Origin: Bombyx mori
Lineage: Eukaryota > Arthropoda > Insecta > Lepidoptera > Bombycidae
DNA: 64,000 nucleotides
Reading direction: 5' to 3'
Assembly: GCF_030269925.1 (NCBI RefSeq)
Contig: NC_085112.1
Span: forward strand, 13,207,501 to 13,271,500
The position numbers and the translations under genes were made by a program. The notes beneath the pieces are model-generated. The model worked only from the letters and a program-made list of their open reading frames with translations, was not told the DNA's origin and made no database searches. This document shows positions 12,180 through 23,466 of this stretch, one piece after another. The first letter of the stretch is position 1. Each line of letters begins with the position of its first letter.

Positions 12180-12563
12180 TCCCCTCCTTGCGTTCATAAT
12201 CCACAATGCTGGGGGTCGGGGCTCATGAGGCTTTTTTGGGAAAATACACATAGTGGGGTCCCACGTTCTTCCACAGCAGTGCTTTTGGAAGAGATTTAGT
12301 TCTTCGAGGCCGCTGAAGTCTTATTTAGTTTCGGCTAATTAACCGCCGCCAGACATTCGGCGTTGACTGTTTTACGGTGGAAAGGTCGAACTCGCAACTC
12401 AACCCTACTCTTTTCTTATTCGGGCTTGGGACCAGCAGTGGCAGAGTTAATTGACAGAGTGGCAGTACAATTACAATATAATAAATAAATATCCCACCTG
12501 CCCTGGTGAAACTGGAAAGGCTTTCAGGCCAACAGTAAGTAATCTTACAACAATAAAAAAAAA
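12180..12563 (+). mobile_element. Retroposon 3' end, family E, longer copy
   Basis: The last part (12,499-12,563) carries the family E core CTGGTGAAACTGGAAAGG and an A run at 12,553-12,563, preceded by GC-richer sequence (TTGGGACCAGCAGTGGCAG). This is most simply read as a 5'-truncated LINE 3' region. Its left limit is uncertain and no conserved reverse-transcriptase motif is included. Confidence 0.5.
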
Positions 12564-12973
12564 AATTTACAAAGTATAACTCTCCACTTTTAGATCATAC
12601 GAGCTGTGAACCTTTCATGAACCGCATAAGTTTTTCAATAAAATATAACGAATAACTCTGCCAATGAAGACACTACGAAATCGTTTTCAATACTTCATAC
12701 TTTCGAAATGTGAATGCGACATAAATTACAGTCAACTATAATGATGGTAAATTATCGCTGTGCGAAGTCATGTGATTGTGTGGCAATCGATGTATTGAGA
12801 GAATCGACCTCCATTACAGGCTGAAGGAGCATCCTTCGATCGAACGTGACTAAATAAATACATATCTTCTGTTTTAATGATGATGCTAATACGATTTTCG
12901 AGTAACCGTCTTTCGGATCTTGGGGGGAGAATATTATTTTCGATACTGAACAGCTATACATAAATGTAACACA
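12564..12973. other. No feature recognised
   Basis: AT-rich, with no supported gene. Confidence 0.4.
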
Positions 12974-13235
12974 TAATTGAATATGCAATTTCGAAAAGGG
13001 CACATTTCTGAAAATGTAAAATATTCAGGAAATGAAAAAAAAAAGATTATTTTCTAAATCAGTGTAAAATTTAAAATATTAACTTTTGAGATCTATTTCA
13101 GTGTTAATTAGCAATTGAAAATTATTGGAATTATTATAAAATGGGTGTAGGTAAACCTCAAAACTACATGTATATGAAAAAACGTATTTGACAAAATATG
13201 CGACATGTGCCCTTTTCGAAATTGCTATTCAATTA
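12974..13235. mobile_element. MITE-like element with about 31-bp inverted repeats
   Basis: 12974-13005 and 13205-13235 are inverted copies of each other (core GCAATTTCGAAAAGGGCACA) differing by one inserted base. They enclose about 200 bp of AT-rich non-coding DNA. The size and structure fit a MITE. The superfamily cannot be assigned because the target duplication is not clear. Confidence 0.7.
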
Positions 13236-13867
13236 AAATAACAATAACAGGAATAACACATAGGATAAAAATGAAGAAAGTCCGGAGCAATCACCACTAA
13301 CTAATGCACTGAGAAGTACGTAATACGTGAACAGTGGCTCAGTAATTTGTCATTATCAGATAGCTTCTGCTAGAGGATTCAGTGGTTCGCACGATCAAAC
13401 GCTTTGCGAAAATCGGTGTATGCATCACAAGGCAAATTGGTTTAATAACCGTATAAGAATGGTTTCAAAATTAAGTCACGGTTTCACTTAAAATGATTTG
13501 TCATTTGATGTCATCGACTAATATAAGAGAGTAAGTAACCATAGCAGGCTATTTAATGCACTTGTTACAATTTTAATCCTTCTGTAGTCAAATTTGTTCA
13601 AAGATTACGTATCAAAATTTCCATTGAAAATAAAAAAGTACAAGTCAAATGTTGCGGCACGTTATTGGTTTGAAAGGAAGCTACATGCTGGTGTATCTCA
13701 ATAAACCAATGCAAAGGAAAATATTTATAAAGATAGTAAAAATAAAGTACTTATATTATTTTGAATTGTATTAAGTAAGGTTTAATTAAATATCGGCCTT
13801 AAGTTTGGATATTTTTTCCCTATTCGATTATAGTGTGAACAGAATCTGTGCTAGCTGGACATAGCCT
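13236..13867. other. No feature recognised
   Basis: AT-rich, with no supported gene or repeat. Confidence 0.4.
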
Positions 13868-13936
13868 TTTTTGTATGATTAAAGGATTACTGATGGCCCG
13901 GAGGCCTTTCCAGTTTCACCAGGACAGGTGGGCGAG
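13868..13936 (-). mobile_element. Retroposon 3' tail, family E, reverse copy
   Basis: The complement contains CTGTCCTGGTGAAACTGG and CCTCCGGGCCATCAGTAATC, then ATCATACAAAAAAGG, matching the 2.6-kb copy. It is a short 3' fragment only. Confidence 0.6.
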
Positions 13937-14579
13937 CAAAGGCTCAGCCAGTAGTTGGACATAGCCGACAAGTAGCCAACGACATGCTTTTATTTTATCT
14001 TATAAAGATAGCATTTTATGCCTAAACGTCGTATGACTGCGATTCTTGTCATTCCAATCCATTAAACACTGCAGCAGACATTTTCACCTTCCATACTGTT
14101 TTAGCGTTCGCTTTTATTTCGACTTTTCAACCAGACAATTCGAAATCACTCAGATTTACATTAGCGCTAAGACCGTCGTAAAAGCCATTGAAATATACAT
14201 ATTTACTGCCATTCACAAAAATCACTGAATAATATTACTTGTTGTATAAATTTGTTTCGTGTGTCGTTAATATTCTTCAACGAGATTGTAATAATGGATT
14301 TTATTCGCCTTGCAGTTAAGCTGATGCACATTTGTTATTTGGTTGAACTTTGTATATCGTCTCTTTGTCAGCAAGACGTGTGATTTTTGCTGCATTGACA
14401 ACTCAAAATACGATCCACATATTTATGCTAATGAAACCACTTATTACCATTGTACCACCATTCTTATTTATGACAAGCACATCCATCGCAGATAATGGAT
14501 GCAGTCTATATCCCAAGCGAGAACTCTCTTCGAAGAATTAATAGCTGTCAATTTTCGATGTCTGTACTTGTTAGTATTT
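13937..14579. other. No feature recognised
   Basis: Two frames of 60-63 codons are open here but show no domain or coding bias. Confidence 0.4.
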
Positions 14580-14800
14580 AGTGATGGTCGGATGTCTTGA
14601 GAGCCCGCACGGGTAGGTACGTCTACTCAGCCTATTTCTACCGCAAAGCAGTAATGCGTTCCAGTTTAATAGGTGGCACAACGGTCGTACTATAGAACTT
14701 AGTATTAGAATTGATATTTTAATGTCGGTAAACTCCAGTAACCGGTTAACGCGAGTTGGGCCGTGAGCTTGTTCAAAGCCCTAAGAAATAGAAAAAAGTT
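14580..14800 (+). mobile_element. Diverged Bm1-type SINE copy
   Basis: GCCCGCACGGGTAGGTAC, CAAAGCAGTAATGCGTTCC, ACTCCAGTAACCGGTTAAC and GGGCCGTGAGCTTGTTCA occur in SINE order. Substitutions indicate an old insertion. It faces the next copy tail to tail. Confidence 0.7.
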
Positions 14801-14815
14801 AGTCATACACTTTTT

Positions 14816-15030
14816 TGTTTTTTTTTAGATAGGTGGACGAGCTCACAGCCCACCTGGTGTTAAGTGGTTAATAGAGCCCATAGACATCTATGACGTAAAT
14901 GCGCCACCCACCTTGAGATATAAGTTCTAACCCTTCAAACCGAAACGCATTACTGCTTCACGGCAGAAATAGGCAGGGTGGTGGTACCTACCCGCGCGGA
15001 CTCACAACAGGTCCTACCACGAGTAAAAAA
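14816..15030 (-). mobile_element. Bm1-type SINE copy
   Basis: This reversed copy starts with the complement of the A-tail (T run to 14828) followed by GGTGGACGAGCTCACAGCCC, and runs to CCTACCACGAGTAA. Part of the middle (AGGTCTCAGTATAG and ACGGCTGCCCC) is deleted. Confidence 0.85.
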
Positions 15031-15719
15031 GTAAAAACCACTACAAGTATTTTGGCATAAGAAATTTAAGGTTATCTGTAATTTTGACCACAATGTTGCT
15101 ATGGATTAGCAATGCATGATGCTGACGGCTCAAACCGCTCTCTGCTTTGTACAATCCATGACGTTTCTCAACCTTTTGTAAACTACCACCGCAGGCCTCC
15201 TAAACCTATTGTAAACCACAGACGATCTTTAAAACTGTTTTTTTCTTTCACCACAGCCGTGCTTCGGCACCGCACATTAACCAATGTGCCGTGTCTGTCA
15301 GATGATATCGGTGGCCTCGTTAGTGGCACTGTTGCGCCCACGTCGGGTCCTAGGCGTAGTCCTAATGGGGAAAGCAGGATTGCAAGAGTCGCCCCGGACG
15401 ATCAACCCTACTGTCATAGAACGCATCATATCCCTATACATTAAATAAGAATCGTAGATTGTGATCAATCTGCTATTCGTATGTTAGATTCAGTGTTCTT
15501 GAGCTTATGTTATGCGTAGGCGAGACTGTGACTGCTCGAGGGCGTGTGAAAAGAAAAATGGCCTGGGAAGAATAGGACCGCGATATGTGTATTCCAAGTC
15601 TCACGTGCTTCTAATAGTATCTCAACGTATTGAATTACCTTGAATAATCATTGATTTTTACGTGCCTAATGGAAACATATAAACGCGAAATAAAACGGTA
15701 ACTGTTGATGTGTCATTTT
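15031..15719. other. Unassigned DNA
   Basis: A 110-codon plus-strand frame (15112-15444) lies in moderately GC-rich sequence, with no recognised domain. No gene is called. Confidence 0.35.
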
Positions 15720-16190
15720 AAAATATTCCCCTTCCGAGAATTCGCTCTCACTCTTCGGGATCGAGTGCGAAACCGTAGCCATTGTCTCGCACGCGTGTCG
15801 CATTATCTAATATTTCACCTCACAATGGATCAGCGCGCTGAACGCTCAGGCACAATGGTACCGGCGGTTCCGCTCTCGTGAATTAGGTAAGTGGTGCATT
15901 TGACGAAACTTCACTTTTTCACTGGCCCACTTTAAAAGTAAGGTACGTTCGTCAGAATATTGGTATATTATTGACAATAATTTGTTTGCCGTCGATTATC
16001 AACGCTTCAGTTCATAAAAGTTGATTTGCACGCCACCTCGACGACGTCGATAGGTCACGGGTTACCGAGCGATCTTTTCGCACGACAATCGGGAGCGCAA
16101 CGCGACAACTAGAGCGGCTAATGTAGGAACGGACCGGTTTCGAGCTCATCCGATACTTATTGCTCGGAAACCGTTCTGCATGTAATACCA
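15720..16190 (+). other. GC-richer unique stretch, possible 5' exon
   Basis: This CpG-richer block resembles no repeat family in the window. It contains an 18-codon frame (ATG at 15825, TGA at 15879-15881) followed at once by AG/GTAAGT, a near-ideal splice donor at 15887. A leader exon with a small upstream frame is possible. No matching acceptor or transcript evidence is available. Confidence 0.25.
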
Positions 16191-16205
16191 GTCTTCAACT
16201 TAATT

Positions 16206-16462
16206 GAACAATTTTTTTTTTATTGCTTAGATGCGTGGACGAGCTCACAGCCCACCTGGTGTTAAGGGGTTACTGGAGCCCATAGATATCTACAACGTAA
16301 ATGCGCCACCCACCTTGAGATATAAGTTGTAAGGTCTCAGTATAATTACAACGGCTGCCCCACCCTTCAAACCGAATTGTATTACTGCTTCACGGCAGAA
16401 ATAGGCGGGGTGGTGGTACCTACCCGTGCGGACTCACAAGAGGTCCTACCACCAGTAAAAAG
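16206..16462 (-). mobile_element. Bm1-type SINE copy
   Basis: A reversed copy with the T run (16212-16221), ATTGCTTAGATGCGTGGACG, the full middle and CCTACCACCAGTAAAAAG. It is well conserved, hence relatively young. Confidence 0.92.
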
Positions 16463-16851
16463 TACCAGTTCTGTATTTACTATGTACTAGTCTTCAATTT
16501 AATTGAATGATAAAATTCCTTTTTTTTATTTATTCAATTCAAAATTCATTCAAAATTGTATTAGATTTTATAGAGATAAGTCTTCTTGGATAAATAATTT
16601 TTTTGCTGGAACGTAGAATTTGTTACAATTGGATAATAAAAATTTCTCCTAAATTCTTAAATAATAATAAAAAAATACAGTATTTCACTCTAAATAGCCA
16701 GTGTAATTACTCGACTTTTTGCATTGGCCGTAATTAAGTTGTAATTATTAGCGGTGCATGTTGCTATGTGGGTCGTTCTGATTGAGTGCCGTACTTTTGT
16801 AGGCGATATGCAAATCAGAGCGTGAGGGGCTGATGGTCGATCACCTACCTA
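16463..16851. other. AT-rich DNA, nothing recognised
   Basis: No gene or repeat is supported. Confidence 0.4.
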
Positions 16852-16967
16852 CCTACCTACGCCGAGTAACGCCGCTTGGGATCTACCCAATTGTCGTCGA
16901 GACGCGACACTACCTACCTACACCGAGTAACACCGCTTGGGATCTACCCAATTGTCGTCGAGACGCG
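16852..16967. repeat. Tandem duplication with about 60-bp unit
   Basis: Two adjacent units (about 16852-16905 and 16911-16967) each contain CTACCTAC, GCTTGGGATCTACCCAATTG and TCGTCGAGACGCG. They differ at a few positions (GCCGAGTAACGCC versus ACCGAGTAACACC). Confidence 0.85.
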
Positions 16968-17311
16968 TTTTGCTGCACTCGCTAGTCGCGTCATTATTGT
17001 CATTACGATATTTAGAACTTTGTAATTGTCCCACAGCCTCGCAAACGCTTTCACCTCGATCTAAACAATTTCCCCGTTTGAATCGATCGAAGCGCGGCTC
17101 TACGTTTTCAGACTTTGTTACTTATTGCAGCACACAACCTCATCGCTCGACGGGTAATGTGTGGGAAACGGGTGTTTCAAGTTTTTTAATTGCATTGTGT
17201 GTTGCGGCTTGTTATTATTGTGGAGCGGTCTGGTCGCATAAGTAAGACGCCTAGCTGTCTCTCTGGCCAATTTCGCCATTAATTATCCGTCCGTCTGCTA
17301 GCTGATCCGAG
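16968..17311. other. No supported gene
   Basis: A 102-codon plus-strand frame crosses from the tandem repeat into this stretch. It lacks an ATG start and any recognised domain. Confidence 0.35.
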
Positions 17312-17680
17312 TTTTTTTCCTACATAAGCTGATAGCCTTGAGAGGCTACTTCGGCGTAACCTTAACTAGTAGGTGAGCTCACGGGGCTCAAACCTGACGA
17401 CGTTGCTAACACTAACCCTAGCAAGAGCCGTGCTTCGCAGAATCTACCACCGGATCGGAAACGCGAACCACTGAGAAGATCCGGCGAGAAACTCAGTGGG
17501 CTGTGTCTGTGGGTTAATCTACTCGTCGAGCCCTTCATCGCAAGCGAACGGTTCGACGAGAACGATGACCGTTGCTTGAGGTACCTAAAAGCACCGTTAG
17601 TGGATCGGGAGGATCCGAAATGACGTGTTTTGGGCGACGTCGACTGTTTTCCATTCTGGCCGCAGGATCGGGAATGTGAT
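17312..17680 (-). mobile_element. Retroposon family B copy, long
   Basis: Reversed copy: T run and CCTACATAAGCTGATAGCC at the left, then the CTCACGGGGCTC, ACCACCGGATCGG, GGCGAGAAACTCAGTGGGC and GGATCGGGAGGATCCG blocks. It continues to TCCATTCTGGCCGCAGGATC, as in the 43.6-kb copy, so it is one of the longest in the window. Confidence 0.8.
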
Positions 17681-18642
17681 CAGAGGAGGAGCGCTTTGTG
17701 ATTCCAGCTTCAAAAATAAGCAACTCGCTTGCGATACCGCGGAGATTGCCGTACAATCACTGATCCGGGATGTTATTTTCGATGCACAGCTGTGTGGGAC
17801 AACGACCTCAATCACTAGGATTGCTTGCAGTTCTGTTTTGTTCGTACCGCTCCGAACTTAAAATAAGCCTTTCACTAAATAACTCACGTCAAGCGAGAGA
17901 GCGTGTAGTTTAATATACTTACTTGTTAGTGAATCATCCTGTCATCTTTACAGCCGCGCTGATTTTGTTGCACGACGTTCTATTTTAGATAAACAGCGCA
18001 ATTATAGTCCCTCTTAGAAAGTTTTATATGCAGTTTGTGTATCATCATTAGTTTGCAAGTCTTGCGTTTGTGTTAAATTGCGCACAAAGAAACAAGTTCG
18101 ATCTCTTGTCGCATTACAATCGTGACCCGGCAACGGCCTAATTCAAAATTCGCATTGGACAGTCAATTCAACCTAGTTTGTCTGCTTGTTTTGCGTCCGC
18201 GTCGAATTCGGCCCCATCACATTCGACACGGACGCTAATTAAAAACGTTGCGAAATCAAAATAGACACAACTTGTTGTCCAATAAAATAAGAACATTAGT
18301 ATTCATTGAATATTGTTGGTTGAATAGAGATTGCGTAATTAATGTCTTGTATTTTCATTTTGAATTTTGATAGCGTAACTGTTTGAATTGCTTATTTTTT
18401 TTTGTTACTTCCGTTTAGACTATATTGTTTTTAATTCGACCAAAAAAATTGAGACCACACATGAGTAATGTTTTCGGTTATCAACTAGTTTAGTGGTCAG
18501 TCCGTTACGGCTCTAGATGACAATGAGGCTGGAAAATACATAGCCCAATGAATATTTTTTGTACAACATAGTTGATATTATGCGGCAAAGTTACACTAAA
18601 CTTCTGTTAAATACGTTACCTTAAAATTGACGTATCGAATAA
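17681..18642. other. No feature recognised
   Basis: Unique AT-rich sequence. The frames at 17.6-17.9 kb are extensions of chance frames in the adjacent repeat. Confidence 0.4.
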
Positions 18643-18880
18643 TGATGGGTGGACGAGCTCACAGCCCACGTGGTGTAAAGTGGTTACTGGAGCCCATGGA
18701 CATCTACAACGTAAATGCGCCACCCACCTTGAGATATAAGTTCTAAGATCTAAGTATAGTTACAACGGCTGCCCCACCCTTCAAACCGAAACGCATTACT
18801 GCTTCACGGCCGAAATAGGCAGGGCGGTGGTACCTACCCGCGCGGACTCACAAGAGCTCCTACCACCAGTAAAGTATTTT
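18643..18880 (-). mobile_element. Bm1-type SINE copy
   Basis: Reversed and nearly complete in its 3' 230 bp, from GATGGGTGGACGAGCTCACA to CCTACCACCAGTAAAG. The A-tail complement is lost or very short at the left. Confidence 0.9.
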
Positions 18881-18995
18881 ACACCAGTATTTCGCCTCTA
18901 ATTAATTTTACTTAAATATAATGGAATAGTTGAAATTAGAATCGAGAGGGCTAACCGTAAGAGAGATTCAAGGATAAAAAGTTTAATTTTAATTC

Positions 18996-19160
18996 GCTGA
19001 CTTTCCGACTCGGTAGCACAATAATAGTTCGCGTCTCTGACTGATGAACCGAGGGTCGTGAGTTTGTTTCCATATCGAGCTAACGTTGTTGTGAAATGTA
19101 TATAATCACATCACTTGTACATCAGTATCTGGTCCCCATAATACAGCAAATCTTATTCAG
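18996..19160 (+). mobile_element. tRNA-derived SINE, second family, copy 1
   Basis: A tRNA-like head (CGGTAGCACAATAATAG as a weak A box, GTGAGTTTGTTTCC as a weak B box) is followed by an AT-rich body. It ends in GGTCCCCATAATACAGCAAA, shared with the copy at 47.7 kb. It is not a tRNA gene because the arms do not fold properly. Confidence 0.6.
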
Positions 19161-19574
19161 TATAGTATGATTATATATTTTTTAAATTTATTTATGTAAC
19201 TTGTCTTCTTTTGCGTATGATAATGCTGGGTATTTCAATGCATTGGGGTTCCGTTATTTAATCATCGTCCTCATAACACACATAACATAATCAATAAAAA
19301 TGTATATATATATTTCATTTATAATATAAATTATCAACTTCTGTTCCAGATTTTAAAATCATAACTCGTACAATTCGTTTTCCATAATCCCTCATTTTAC
19401 CCACAACTAATCTGAACGTATCTATCTCAGTGACAGTGAATTGAATACGATATTAAACCTTTTGCATTCAAATCAAACCAACGCTTTAACGTTTGGATAA
19501 GATGTAAACGTTTGTAATGTCTAAATATGTAAATTGATCCTGTCTGCGTTAGATGATTATAATAATATTAACGA
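19161..19574. other. No feature recognised
   Basis: AT-rich. Nothing supported. Confidence 0.4.
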
Positions 19575-19834
19575 CTAGCTAACCCGGCAAACTTCGTAGT
19601 GCCTCAATCGATAAATAAAAGACAAACAAAAGGAATCCGTCCAACGGGGGACACATCAAAGGGAAAACAAAATTGTTATTTTTATTTAATTCCGAGCATT
19701 TTCATATTTATCTACCTTTTACAACTTCTCTGGACTTCTACAAATAATTCAAGACCAAAATTAGCCAAATCGGTCCAGCCGTTCTCGAGTTTTAGCGAGA
19801 CTAACGAACAGCAATTCATTTTTATACATATAGA
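19575..19834 (-). mobile_element. Non-autonomous Helitron family E
   Basis: On the minus strand it begins TCTATATGTATAAAAATGAA, includes AGAACGGCTGGACCGATTTG, and ends GTTTGCCGGGTTAGCTAG before a T. This is a common moth Helitron end. No protein is encoded. Confidence 0.7.
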
Positions 19835-20074
19835 CTATGTATAGATGTGTGTGTATTGGACGTATGATGAAGGGGTCATTATAAGGGTCATATTGGTACA
19901 TATAACTGGGTATAGTTCGCTTCCAATAAATCGTTTGGAAACTCTAGAGGTCAAAACTTACTATTGTCGTGGCTGATATGACGACGCCTATGAATCATTT
20001 AGACATAATGAGTAGTCAAAACTACATCGGTTGATTCAAATTATTTCAGTGGCGATAAGAGTTCACTCACACGT

Positions 20075-20335
20075 CATTTCGAATCCTCCCGATCCACTAA
20101 CGGTGCTTTTAGGTACCCCAAGCGCCGGTCATCGTTCTCGTCGAACCTGTCGCTTGCGACGAAGGGCTTGGCGAGTAAATTAACCCACAGACACAGGCTA
20201 TTGAGATTCTCGCCGGATTTTCTCAGTGGGTTGCGTTTCCGATTCGGTGGTAGATTCTTCGAAACACTGCTCTTGCTAGCGTTAGTCTTATTAACGTCGT
20301 CAGGTTTAAGCCCCGTGAGCTCACCTACTTGTTAG
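20075..20335 (+). mobile_element. Retroposon family B copy
   Basis: Starts near GTCATTTCGAATCCTCCC and runs through GATCCACTAACGGTGC, CGTCGCTTGCGACGAAGGGC and CTTGCTAGCGTTAG to GAGCTCACCTACTTGTTAGG. The last about 45 bp, including the A-tail, are missing. Confidence 0.8.
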
Positions 20336-20545
20336 GGATACTAATAATATTATAAAGAGGAAAGATTTGTTTGTTTGTTTGTTTCGAATAGGCTCCGAAA
20401 CTACTGGTCCGATTTCAAAAATTCTTTTTCCATTAGAAACCGACATTGTCCCTGATGAACATAGGCTACTTTTTTTAATTTTTTTTTTTTTTGGTTTCAT
20501 GTGTGTTTTAATGTTTCCGAAGCGAAGCGAGGGCGGGTCGCTAGT
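20336..20545 (+). mobile_element. Non-autonomous Helitron family B, truncated copy
   Basis: Begins ATACTAATAATATTATAAAG and ends GGGCGGGTCGCTAG before T. It contains the AGGCTCCGAAACTACTGG motif. It sits immediately head to tail with the next copy. Confidence 0.75.
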
Positions 20546-20972
20546 AATATTATAAAGAGGAAAGATTTGTTTGTTTGTTTGTATTGAATAGGCTCCGAAA
20601 CTACTGAACCGATTTGAAAAATTATTTCACTGTTTGGAAGCTAAACTGTTCCAGAGTAACATAGGCAATAATATTTTTAAAAAAAATTAGGGATCCCTAC
20701 TAAAACTCCAATAATGTAACCCAAGGTGTAAAAAAATTACCTAACATATTCTTTACATCGCATGCCCTGCGAAAACTGTTGATGATACAATAAAATAATG
20801 TACTACGACTTTGTAGAACACATTATTATTTACAAAAAGTGTCGCGACAGCATATGTCTAACTATTATAGTTAGGCCGCAATAAGTGTTCATTTATTTAA
20901 AAAAATAAAACAACGTCAAATATCGTTGAAATTTTTGTTAAAGACCCGAGCGGAGCCGGAGCGGGCCGCTAG
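20546..20972 (+). mobile_element. Non-autonomous Helitron family B, longer copy
   Basis: Starts AATATTATAAAGAGGAAAG directly after the previous copy's CTAGT and ends GGAGCGGGCCGCTAG before T. The internal block GCGACAGCATATGTCTAAC is shared with the 35.3-kb copy. Confidence 0.8.
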
Positions 20973-21306
20973 TCTTTTGTATATATCGAATCGCTGAAAC
21001 CGCAGCTAAAGTTTGAATGCGTTTTTTTTCTATTGCTCTGCCATAAAAAAAAAACGATAGTTAATTGGTATGTAAAAGCGTGTATGCATGATAGTTTGAT
21101 AAGACGAACAAATATCGTGACCCGTCATCGAACCAGTAATTTAACGTCTGATTTACGAGAACGGTTTCATTGCAATGAATGATTACTGTAATTTGGTCGG
21201 TACGGTTGCCGAATGAAGAGGTTACATGGTGATGGGTGCGTTGGATGATTCTAGCTCGACAAGCGGTGGGCATCTTTGAACTAGTAAAAGCTTGTGTGTT
21301 TTTGGA
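20973..21306. other. No feature recognised
   Basis: A 70-codon minus-strand frame has no recognised domain. Confidence 0.35.
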
Positions 21307-21527
21307 TTTTTTTTTCTACCTTAGCTGATGAGCCTTGAGAGGCTATGACAGCGTAGCCCTAATAAGAGCAGTGCTTCGCAGAATCTACGACCGGATCGGA
21401 AACGCGACGCACTGAGAAGATCCGGCGAGAAATTCAGTAGGCTATATCTGTGGGTTAATTTACTCGCCGCCGCCCTTCGTTGCAAGCGACGGGCTCGACG
21501 AGAACGATAACCGGTGTTTTTGGAGCT
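21307..21527 (-). mobile_element. Retroposon family B copy
   Basis: Reversed, with T run, ACCTTAGCTGATGAGCCTTG, then a deletion of the CTCACGGGGCTC block, and on to GACGAGAACGATAACCGG. Confidence 0.8.
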
Positions 21528-22571
21528 GTTGCAACAATGTTCTATTTATTATTATTAGTTCATATATGTACAGTGTCCTCAATAACATGTCTCCAATCTT
21601 GAATACTTGTCATGCACTTATTAATCATTACCAAATCTTCAAATTGTACTCACTTCGCTTTTACGTGAAATATATTCGTCTCTGAGAATGAAATTGCAAA
21701 CATTAAGTTGTTTACGACTTCTACATTGAAATTATATAATTCGAAATGCTTACGTGAATCGAATAACGCTCTCCGCAGATGAAAGGCTATAATAATAATA
21801 ATTATCCGTCTGCGTTTTTTATTCGTCGACAATTTCGTTATTAAAAACTCTTTAGGTAATCACTGAGCAACGGAACACCATCAGCGTTCCTACTCCCGCG
21901 ATGGCTGCGGTTTTTGCACGCCGGCTACGTTTGCTCTTGACTCGTCATCAGTTTTTTTTTTTTCATTTCTTTCTGCTAATAAAAACATACGCGGTTCACG
22001 TCTCTCACTCGCTTAAAAATTTAATCATAAGCTTTCAATCTGAATTGCTAACGATTTCGCATGTGTAGGTAGGTATTTTTTGTATCCCCCGAAACTATTA
22101 CCATCAATTTAACTCAGGTCAGGAGATGATCGGTCAGCATTATGCCCGCCCCCCCGTTAAGTAGTTAAGTGATGTCTGTAAAAGGCGTTTTTTATTTCCC
22201 GAGCGCACTGACGACATTCATTCGTCGCGGGCCAAGTCGACAGCAATCAATGTCGATTAATAGCTTATTGGCGGAAAAAAAACGGTGACATAACTTCCTT
22301 AACGGAGTTTTTTGTTGAGAGGTTCCACTCTATCGCACAAGTCCTTTGAACACGACGTGACGTAACGTTTGAGCTCAGTCGCATTTTGTAAAGGATGAAT
22401 GATGCGTCAAAATTCCGGTTGTTTTTTGGATCTGCTATAAAATGCGCTTTAAATTTTTCGTAAGAATCGTGCTTAGCAGACACGGAGGGAGATCATCGTA
22501 ATAGCTCAAAAAGAGTCCACTGCGCTGATTAAACTAAGAAAAGAAGTTTGTGTTTAAACAAAATAATTGAA
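21528..22571. other. No supported gene
   Basis: Unique sequence. A GC-richer patch at 21,870-21,950 and frames of 60-72 codons show no recognisable content. Confidence 0.4.
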
Positions 22572-22964
22572 ACTAGAGGTCCCGCAGTAGTCGAAATTCG
22601 ACTATAATTAATTGGAATTGTAAGTTTGTACACTATTATGATTGTATTTTATACTTCTTTATTCACAAATTTCGCCAAGACTACACTATAAAATATATTA
22701 ATAAAGACATACAATATTTAATCTATTCTCAATTTGACAACAGACGTCAAGAACTAAAGTTTGACAATAAATAGTATGCATGCTAGTGTGCGTAATGTTT
22801 TCTTTATTGATTAATGTATCTTTTATGCATTATTTAAAAAAATATTAGCATTGTGCACTTCTTCTCTATATTCTCTATAAGTGTGGAAAATTTCATACTC
22901 CTCCGTCCGCGCAATTTTCGTAAAAAGGGATACAAAGTTTTTGCTTCACGTATTAATATATAGA
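22572..22964 (-). mobile_element. Non-autonomous Helitron family A, copy 2
   Basis: Full-length form of about 390 bp: TC start at the right end (TCTATATATTAATACGTGAA), hairpin AGTCGAATTTCGACT near the 3' end, and CTGCGGGACCTCTAG then T at the left. No coding capacity. Confidence 0.85.
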
Positions 22965-23274
22965 TTATGAATAAGAAATCGCTTAAATAATTAATTTAGG
23001 TGCCGCTAAAGCTATTGTTCACCACGTCATTCGTTCGTTCGTGGAATTTGAAATATTAATAGCAACTAAAAATGAATATTTCATGTCGGTTCAGTAATTA
23101 ATATATGTTCAATTTCTGAACGTAAAAGTGTCAGCGAGTGAGGTCCGCCATTACACCAACTCTCTTTCAAATCCAGCCGCCAAGAGCAACGCATCAATTT
23201 TATATTTCTCTTATATTCAGTCTTTCAATTTATCATATAAGGGTAAAATAAATATCTCAAAACTATAAATACAT
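22965..23274. other. No feature recognised
   Basis: AT-rich. Nothing supported. Confidence 0.4.
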
Positions 23275-23466
23275 TTTTTTTTTGTTTTACCTATTCTTGT
23301 AACCTCGAGGGGTTATTGTAGATTTACCGAGCTAGTAGGTGAGCTTACGGGACTCCAACTGGGAGTGTTGCTAACACTGGCCCTAGCAAGAGCAGTGCTT
23401 CGCAGAATCTACCACCGGATCGGAAATGCGACCCACTGAGAAGATCCGGCGAGATACTCAGTGCGC
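23275..23466 (-). mobile_element. Retroposon family B copy, short
   Basis: Reversed, with T run, GTAGGTGAGCTTACGGGAC, ACCACCGGATCGG and GGCGAGATACTCAGTG. It is truncated at its 5' end. Confidence 0.75.

Noticed and set aside
15112..15444. 110-codon open frame as a gene
   Set aside because: No recognised domain, no splice or start context and unremarkable length for a window of this size.
16937..17245. 102-codon frame with a hydrophobic C-terminal stretch
   Set aside because: It begins inside a tandem duplication without an ATG, and the hydrophobic run is short. Nothing supports translation.
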